A DNA stretch of 27,802 nucleotides from an uncultured Eubacteriales bacterium (GTDB lineage Bacteria > Bacillota > Clostridia > UBA1381 > UBA9506). Shown one piece after another: positions 23,389-27,802 of this stretch. The translations under genes and the position numbers were made by a program. The notes under the pieces were generated by a model. The model was not told the DNA's origin, made no database searches, and saw nothing but the letters and a program-made list of their open reading frames with translations. Positions within the stretch are counted from its first letter, which is position 1. Each line of letters starts with the position of its first letter. The stretch lies in assembly GCA_900545185.1 (NCBI GenBank), contig UQYH01000015.1, positions 1-27,802 on the forward strand. The letters are read 5' to 3'.

Positions 23389-25686
23389 TTAACGAATCGT
23401 CAGCGGCTGTAAGGCACTTTTGTTCCATAAAAACACCTTGGCATAAGAACCGGCTTCTACGCTTTGCGTCATACCGGCGGCACCGACAGTCATGCCCTGT
23501 GCCGTAACGACAACATCGTTTTTGCCAACGGCCGTTACCTTACCGTTTTTATCATAAAACACAAAAATCAATCTTGCATCATCGGCTGCCGTAAGGCCGC
23601 TGTCCTTTTTGGAAAAACCAACGGAAATTGATTTAGCCTCTGCCGCTTCGGTAAATACAAATTTATCCCCAAAGGCGGCATCGCTTTTTACTGCGCCGTC
23701 CTCATAAAAGGTCAACGCCAAATCCTGCGGCGTGCCGCTTACCTTGTCGCCGTTATACACCGCAAAATCATCCACCAGACAGCCCATACGCGCTGTGCTG
23801 TTCAATCCGCCGGCTGCGGTGAGAGTACACGCTTCCTCGCCTAAAACAAGACGGTCGTTAATATAGGCGTCATAGGTTTTCTTCGCAAAATCAATATATA
23901 AACGCAGATTAAAGCAAGCGTCAAACGGCATAACCGAAATTAATTCCGTATTTTCGCCGTTTATATCCCGATACAGGTAAATGCCGCCCAAGGTATCCGA
24001 CAAACGCTGATAACGAAGATCAATTCCATTTTGGGACAGGTACAAAAGCGACCATGCAGTATGCTCACCTATTGCATTATTCAACTTTACATTGGTCTCA
24101 ATCGTGGCACTTGAAGACGCAATTTCAAGGTTGCCGCCGCTGTAATTCATCTGTGCACAATCACGAATATTGACTCCCAATGTTGTGCCGTCTTTCGACC
24201 AATAAACCCTGCCCTTTGCCTCAATATAAGTCTTTCCGTCGATTTTTACAACAGAAGATCCTTCACTGTAATCAGTAGGAGTCAGATTTTCAACACGGAT
24301 TGCATTGGGGTATGGATTATTTTCGGTCGCAAGCTTGCCTTCCGAAAGTTCCTCAAAATCACGGTAAGCACGGGTTTTATCCGTAACAGCACTCCACGGC
24401 GATGTCGGAATGATTGTGACCTTCTTTTCCCCAATAACCGTGTCCCCGACCTTAGCCTGCACGGTAAAGCTGCCGCGCGCCGCACTGCCTGAAACCAGCA
24501 GCTTGCCTTCACTAAAGGTAACGCCGCTGTAGTTTTCTTTAACGCTCCAGATGATATCATCGGCCGCTTCCGCCCAGGGAAGAACCGGCGTAGCCGTATA
24601 GGTAAAGGCCGCCGTTCTGCCCTCCGGTGCAAGCAAAATCTTTTCTTCGCCTAAAACACTGTATGTGCCGGAGGCTTTTTCACCGCTGTAAATCTCGATA
24701 TCGTCTGTATCATTGTAAAAATTAAACTCTTTAACCGGCACAGTATCAAGGTTCATATCGAACTGAAACATTTGATAGTTGCTTAATGCCGTTTGGTTAT
24801 TAACGGTCAGACTCTGAGTTGAACGAGTCGCAGACACGCCGCCGCGAATTGTCCATTTGTATGTGTTGAAGATGTCCTTTTCCACCTTAACCGAATTTTG
24901 GCTCCGATAAGTGCTGATGACGGTGTCCTGTTGTTCGCTGTACCAATAATGTGACGTAATCGGATACAGCCCGTCTTTTTCTACAGAACGATAAATATTA
25001 AAATACGGTGAAAAGGTGTGAGTAGTGTCGTTTATATTAAGTGAAACCTCATTGTAAAGCACCCGCATGGCGTAAAGGTCACCGCCGGTAGCCGTACCTG
25101 CCGTACCGGTTGTTCTGAACCGGGCTTCAATATTTAAAGAGCTTGTTGCCAGATTCTCGGCCGTCAGCGGTACGGTGTTGTTCATGATGCCCCAAGCGCC
25201 GCCGGTAAATGCGGCATAGTGGTTGCCGTTATCCTCTGTTTGAATCAGGCTTGTATCAAAGCCACTGCCGAAAATTGTTTTCACTTGTTCGGCATCCTCA
25301 AAATCCGTCCAGTATTTTACGTTGTGAATTGTAATCAGCTTTTCGGCCGTATAGTTTGCCGTTTCGGCCTTCAGCCTAAAGCTTTCGCCAAGCGGTGCGT
25401 CGGCAGAGATATACAATTCGCCGCTTGCGGCGTTTACATAGGCATAGCTTCCGATGTTGTCTGCCGCATTATCACCGATCAGTGACCATGCCGCACCGCT
25501 TACCTCTGTGCCGCCTTCAGCCGTTAACAGCTTGTAGGTCAGCTTAATCGTGCCGCTTTTCGGTAAAAATATGCGGCAATCTCCGCTGATGTATCCGGTT
25601 TCTGCTGCCGATATCGGCATAATGCATAAGGACATGGCGAGCATCATCAACAGTAAGCAGGATACGAATTGAAATGTTCTTTTCAT
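23389..25686 (-). CDS. Secreted LamG/Ig-like protein of the glycan-uptake operon
   Basis: This is a probable extracellular glycan-binding protein; no enzyme motif was seen. The signal peptide ends near ISAA (28). The layout is:
- Ig-like at about 30-120;
- LamG/concanavalin-like unit at about 125-340, from KYWTDFEDAEQVKTIFGS to DDIEIYSGEKASG;
- Ig-like at about 345-427;
- second LamG-like unit at about 438-652, from AYRDFEELSEGK to VDDFAVYNGDKVSG;
- C-terminal beta module at 653-765 ending AKVFLWNKSALQPLTIR.
The first two units are clear paralogues of the N-terminus of the SLH protein at 17669-21295. It has no SLH, LPXTG or lipobox, so it is either released or held by protein partners. AAAGGAG lies 9-10 nt before the ATG. 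It sits between the solute-binding protein and permease genes, where an accessory binding protein would fit. Confidence 0.82.
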   Translation of the reverse strand: MKRTFQFVSCLLLMMLAMSLCIMPISAAETGYISGDCRIFLPKSGTIKLTYKLLTAEGGTEVSGAAWSLIGDNAADNIGSYAYVNAASGELYISADAPLGESFRLKAETANYTAEKLITIHNVKYWTDFEDAEQVKTIFGSGFDTSLIQTEDNGNHYAAFTGGAWGIMNNTVPLTAENLATSSLNIEARFRTTGTAGTATGGDLYAMRVLYNEVSLNINDTTHTFSPYFNIYRSVEKDGLYPITSHYWYSEQQDTVISTYRSQNSVKVEKDIFNTYKWTIRGGVSATRSTQSLTVNNQTALSNYQMFQFDMNLDTVPVKEFNFYNDTDDIEIYSGEKASGTYSVLGEEKILLAPEGRTAAFTYTATPVLPWAEAADDIIWSVKENYSGVTFSEGKLLVSGSAARGSFTVQAKVGDTVIGEKKVTIIPTSPWSAVTDKTRAYRDFEELSEGKLATENNPYPNAIRVENLTPTDYSEGSSVVKIDGKTYIEAKGRVYWSKDGTTLGVNIRDCAQMNYSGGNLEIASSSATIETNVKLNNAIGEHTAWSLLYLSQNGIDLRYQRLSDTLGGIYLYRDINGENTELISVMPFDACFNLRLYIDFAKKTYDAYINDRLVLGEEACTLTAAGGLNSTARMGCLVDDFAVYNGDKVSGTPQDLALTFYEDGAVKSDAAFGDKFVFTEAAEAKSISVGFSKKDSGLTAADDARLIFVFYDKNGKVTAVGKNDVVVTAQGMTVGAAGMTQSVEAGSYAKVFLWNKSALQPLTIR

Positions 25687-25715
25687 GTTTTTCTCTCCTT
25701 TACATTATTATCTCT

Positions 25716-25753
25716 GCGCGGTGCGGCATAGGGTAGAATATGCCGCACCGCGC
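25716..25753 (-). other. Perfect 15-bp intercistronic stem-loop after the solute-binding-protein gene
   Basis: The arms 25716-25730 and 25739-25753 are perfectly complementary and very GC-rich, around an 8-nt loop. On the - strand it is followed by agagataataatg, with no T-run, and then by the next ribosome site. It is therefore more likely an mRNA-stabilising or processing element than a full terminator. Confidence 0.7.
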
Positions 25754-25769
25754 TTCGCCTTTTAAAGCG

Positions 25770-27410
25770 CTATTGTAAAGAGTCCAGATATTTCTGTACA
25801 ATTTCGGTGTAGCGCTTAAGACCTAAATCATAAAAATTCTGTACGTATGCGTCCCAATCATTTTCGATTGATTTTTCACCAATGACAAAGCCGACCAAAC
25901 CGGAATCAATAGCAGCCGTGATGGTGGAGCGCAGTTCTAAGTATTCCTTGGCTTCACTGCTCGTCATCGGAAAATCGATAATGACTTTATCCTTAACCGC
26001 AAACGGCTCGTAAAGCTTATACGCTTCATATGCATTCTGCTGACGGGGTGCATCGGCTGTATAGTCCTTTGTTTTAATGGATGTTTCCACCGGAAGGAAG
26101 CCCAATGCCGAATCCAGCCAACGTTCATTTTGCACCATGCCGAAGGTTGCCGCATCTTCTACCTTATCGATGGCCAAGATTGCCTGTTCGCCGTCAAACC
26201 CAATCTCGCCTTCTTTGGCGCGGCGCGTACCCTCATTGGCTTTAGCCGCAAGATAGCCGTCCAAAGAATAGAACCAATCAATCCATTTAACGGCAACCGC
26301 CGGATTTTCGCAGCTCGATGTAATAGAGAAGCTTGTCAACGCCGGGTCATTTGTCGCGTTCAGGGTTTGCTGCACGCCCTTGGGGCCTTTCAGCGGCGGA
26401 ATTGCCACATATTCGTTCATACGGTTGCTGGAGCCGGCTGCGGTAAACTGCGTTGTCCATCGGCCTGTTGCGGCGCCCACAATCGGCGTATCGTTTTCGC
26501 ACAGCGATGTCACACGGGAGCGATCCATAACAAAACTGTCGGGATGAATCAATCCCTCCTGATACAGCTTGCGCATATACAGCATGCCTTCCTTGGCGTC
26601 CTCTGTAATCGGCGCAAATACGGCTTTGCCGTTATCATTATAAAAACCGTATTTACCCCATGTGCAAAATGCATTCATTAAGTACATATCAAGACCGATT
26701 TCGCCGCCGCGGTTATTGCGGGCAGCCAAGGGAATCTCATCGGCTTTGCCGTTTCCGTTGGGGTCTTTTTCTTTAAACGCCTTTAACATGTTATAAAATT
26801 CATCTGTCGTGGTCGGCGCTTTTAAGTTCAGCTTTTCCATCCAGGGCTTGTAAACCCACATTTTATATGGCTGCTGACCCGAAAAATCCTGAATCATGGT
26901 CGGAATACCCAAAATCATATCATCATAAAAACGCAATTTCTTCTCAAATGTCGGGTCACTGTTCAGCATTTCTTTAATGTAGCAAGCATGCTTGTCAATA
27001 TAGCTGCTCATATCCGTAAACACGCCTTGGTCGTAGTAGGCCTGCTGTTCGCTTCTTGCAAAGCCAAAGCCATAGAATATATCCGAATAATCATCGCTGG
27101 CCAACATTAAGTTAATGGCCTGTCTCTCATCTCCCGTAACCAAATTCCAGTCAATGTGTACGTTTGTTTTTTCCTCATACCAATTGGTAAACGTATTGGT
27201 ATCATGATTTTCAAGCCCTGTGGGTTTGGTACAGAAAACAGAAAGCGTTGTTTTTTCTTCCGTAATCGGAAATTCATTCACGCCGGAAACCTTGACGGTT
27301 CCCTTCTCTCCTTCTGTTTCTGCATTTTTGCTTTTGCAGCCGACCATACTTGATGAAAGCATCATGACGGCCAATGCGCAAATACATGCGTTTCTCATTT
27401 TTTTCTTCAT
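25770..27410 (-). CDS. Lipoprotein solute-binding protein of a CUT1 carbohydrate ABC transporter (LplA-like)
   Basis: It binds oligosaccharide outside the membrane and delivers it to the two permeases encoded downstream. The N-terminus is a lipoprotein signal: KKKMR, a hydrophobic core, then MVGC with Cys25 as the lipidation site (Met at -3 is unusual but tolerable). The mature 520 residues have the family's TNWYEEKTNVHIDWNLV start and LMLASDDYSDIF segment. The Asp/Asn-rich DPNGNGKADEIPL loop (probably calcium-binding) and the KWIDWFYS region near the C-terminal third are also typical. Total length of 546 aa is normal. AAAGGAG lies 7 nt before the ATG. It is the first gene of the operon, behind a SigA promoter, and is followed by a strong stem-loop that may keep its transcript more abundant than the rest. 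Confidence 0.94.
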   Translation of the reverse strand: MKKKMRNACICALAVMMLSSSMVGCKSKNAETEGEKGTVKVSGVNEFPITEEKTTLSVFCTKPTGLENHDTNTFTNWYEEKTNVHIDWNLVTGDERQAINLMLASDDYSDIFYGFGFARSEQQAYYDQGVFTDMSSYIDKHACYIKEMLNSDPTFEKKLRFYDDMILGIPTMIQDFSGQQPYKMWVYKPWMEKLNLKAPTTTDEFYNMLKAFKEKDPNGNGKADEIPLAARNNRGGEIGLDMYLMNAFCTWGKYGFYNDNGKAVFAPITEDAKEGMLYMRKLYQEGLIHPDSFVMDRSRVTSLCENDTPIVGAATGRWTTQFTAAGSSNRMNEYVAIPPLKGPKGVQQTLNATNDPALTSFSITSSCENPAVAVKWIDWFYSLDGYLAAKANEGTRRAKEGEIGFDGEQAILAIDKVEDAATFGMVQNERWLDSALGFLPVETSIKTKDYTADAPRQQNAYEAYKLYEPFAVKDKVIIDFPMTSSEAKEYLELRSTITAAIDSGLVGFVIGEKSIENDWDAYVQNFYDLGLKRYTEIVQKYLDSLQ

Positions 27411-27467
27411 ACTTCCACTCCTTTAACCGAAATTCACCACAGTATTATGCGGTTATTCTATGAATTT

Positions 27468-27497
27468 ATTATAACGCGCGCGGAATTTATATTTCAA
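27468..27497 (-). promoter_or_regulatory. SigA promoter of the glycan-uptake operon
   Basis: TTGAAA (27492-27497) and TATAAT (27468-27473) on the - strand are separated by 18 nt. The position is about 55 nt upstream of the solute-binding-protein start. A tandem repeat abuts the -35 on its upstream side. Confidence 0.82.
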
Positions 27498-27528
27498 CAT
27501 ACAATTCGTGCATCACATACAATGAGTG
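27497..27528 (-). promoter_or_regulatory. Tandem 14-bp direct repeat, candidate AraC-type activator site
   Basis: On the - strand CACTCATTGTATGT (27515-27528) and CACGAATTGTATGT (27497-27510) are direct repeats with 12 of 14 bases identical. They start 18 bp apart, and the second touches the -35 box. This is where AraC-family activators usually bind, and an AraC-type gene lies immediately upstream. Confidence 0.55.
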
Positions 27529-27549
27529 TATTTTTTGCGTATTTTCTGC

Positions 27550-27589
27550 AAAAAAAGTGCAGCTCCGCGGCCATTGCCGCAAGCTGCAC
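27550..27589 (-). terminator. Rho-independent terminator after the AraC-type gene
   Basis: A stem pairs GTGCAGCT (27557-27564) with AGCTGCAC-complementary 27582-27589 and adds a GCGGC/GCCGC pairing around a short loop, with small internal mismatches. On the - strand it ends in a run of seven T (27550-27556). It separates the regulator's transcript from the operon promoter. Confidence 0.87.
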
Positions 27590-27607
27590 CCTCCTGCTGA
27601 CTTTAAT

Positions 27608-27802
27608 TTATTCATTTTGACTTACACTGACATAATCCTTCGGACTCATGCCGTAACGTTTCTTAAACGCTCTGCGAAAACTCATATCGCTTAAATATCC
27701 CACCTCTTCGGCGACCTCCTTCACCGTACGATGCAAAAGCAATAACTCACAGGCCTTGGTCATGCGTATTTGCTCCAAATAGGCCAAAAAGGTTGTGTTC
27801 AA
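27608..27802 (-). CDS. AraC-family transcriptional regulator, C-terminal part only
   Basis: Only the last 64 residues are in the window; the gene continues past the right edge, so no start can be assigned. They form the AraC/XylS DNA-binding domain: FLAYLEQIRMTKACELLL (recognition of the first HTH), TVKEVAEEVGYLSDMSFRRA (second HTH) and the FKKRYGMSPKDYV signature that ends the domain. The sensor half is not visible, so the inducer is unknown. The gene sits on the same strand directly upstream of the transporter operon, with a terminator and the candidate operator in between. This is the usual position of a local activator of a CUT1 uptake locus. Confidence 0.93.
   Translation of the reverse strand: MNTTFLAYLEQIRMTKACELLLLHRTVKEVAEEVGYLSDMSFRRAFKKRYGMSPKDYVSVSQNE

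Noticed and set aside
26130..26681. A 183-codon + strand open frame opposite the solute-binding protein
   Set aside because: The Cys/Arg/His-rich product is typical of reverse-strand reading; the real gene is the lipoprotein.

Overview
The window looks like chromosomal DNA from an anaerobic, Gram-positive, probably spore-forming Clostridia-type Firmicute. The reasons are strong AGGAGG-type ribosome sites, SigA-type promoters, rho-independent terminators, a LonB protease, meso-diaminopimelate dehydrogenase, several S-layer-homology (SLH) surface proteins, a CUT1-type ABC importer without its own ATPase, and moderate GC content. A gut pectin or glycan degrader of the Monoglobus/Oscillospirales kind would fit, but that placement is inference. 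No rRNA, tRNA, CRISPR, transposase or phage gene was seen.

Left part (1-3 kb): a terminator of an off-window gene, then lonB on the + strand, which ends in a perfect 19-bp stem-loop. It converges on ddh (meso-DAP dehydrogenase), which is on the - strand with a clear promoter. Everything from here to the right end is on the - strand.

Middle part (3-10.8 kb): three separate single-gene units. The first is a 1672-residue secreted modular protein with ten CxxC-containing units (nine complete HxxxCxxCx8H units) plus Ig-like and beta-helix-like regions. The second is a membrane diguanylate cyclase whose membrane half resembles an ECF-transporter S component. The third is an M55 (DppA-like) D-aminopeptidase. 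The latter two have convincing -35/-10 boxes and terminators.

Right part (10.8-27.8 kb): a large polysaccharide-utilisation locus. Reading along the - strand it holds the C-terminus of an AraC-type regulator with its own terminator, then a promoter with a tandem 14-bp direct repeat abutting the -35 box. After that come a lipoprotein solute-binding protein, a secreted LamG-like/Ig-like protein, two CUT1 permeases, and three SLH-anchored proteins. Those three are a LamG/Ig/SLH protein, an SLH protein of unknown function joined to it by an ATGA overlap, and a heparinase II/III-like lyase with carbohydrate-binding-like, F5/8-type-C-like and SLH modules. The simplest reading is that the lyase and its partners sit on the S-layer and cut and hold a uronic-acid-containing glycan. 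The lipoprotein and permeases import the fragments, energised by a shared MsmX-type ATPase encoded elsewhere, and the AraC regulator switches the operon on.

No gene-free stretch exceeds about 200 bp. Intergenic gaps hold promoters, terminators, palindromic repeats and mRNA stem-loops, listed individually. All other open frames are antisense or out-of-frame shadows.
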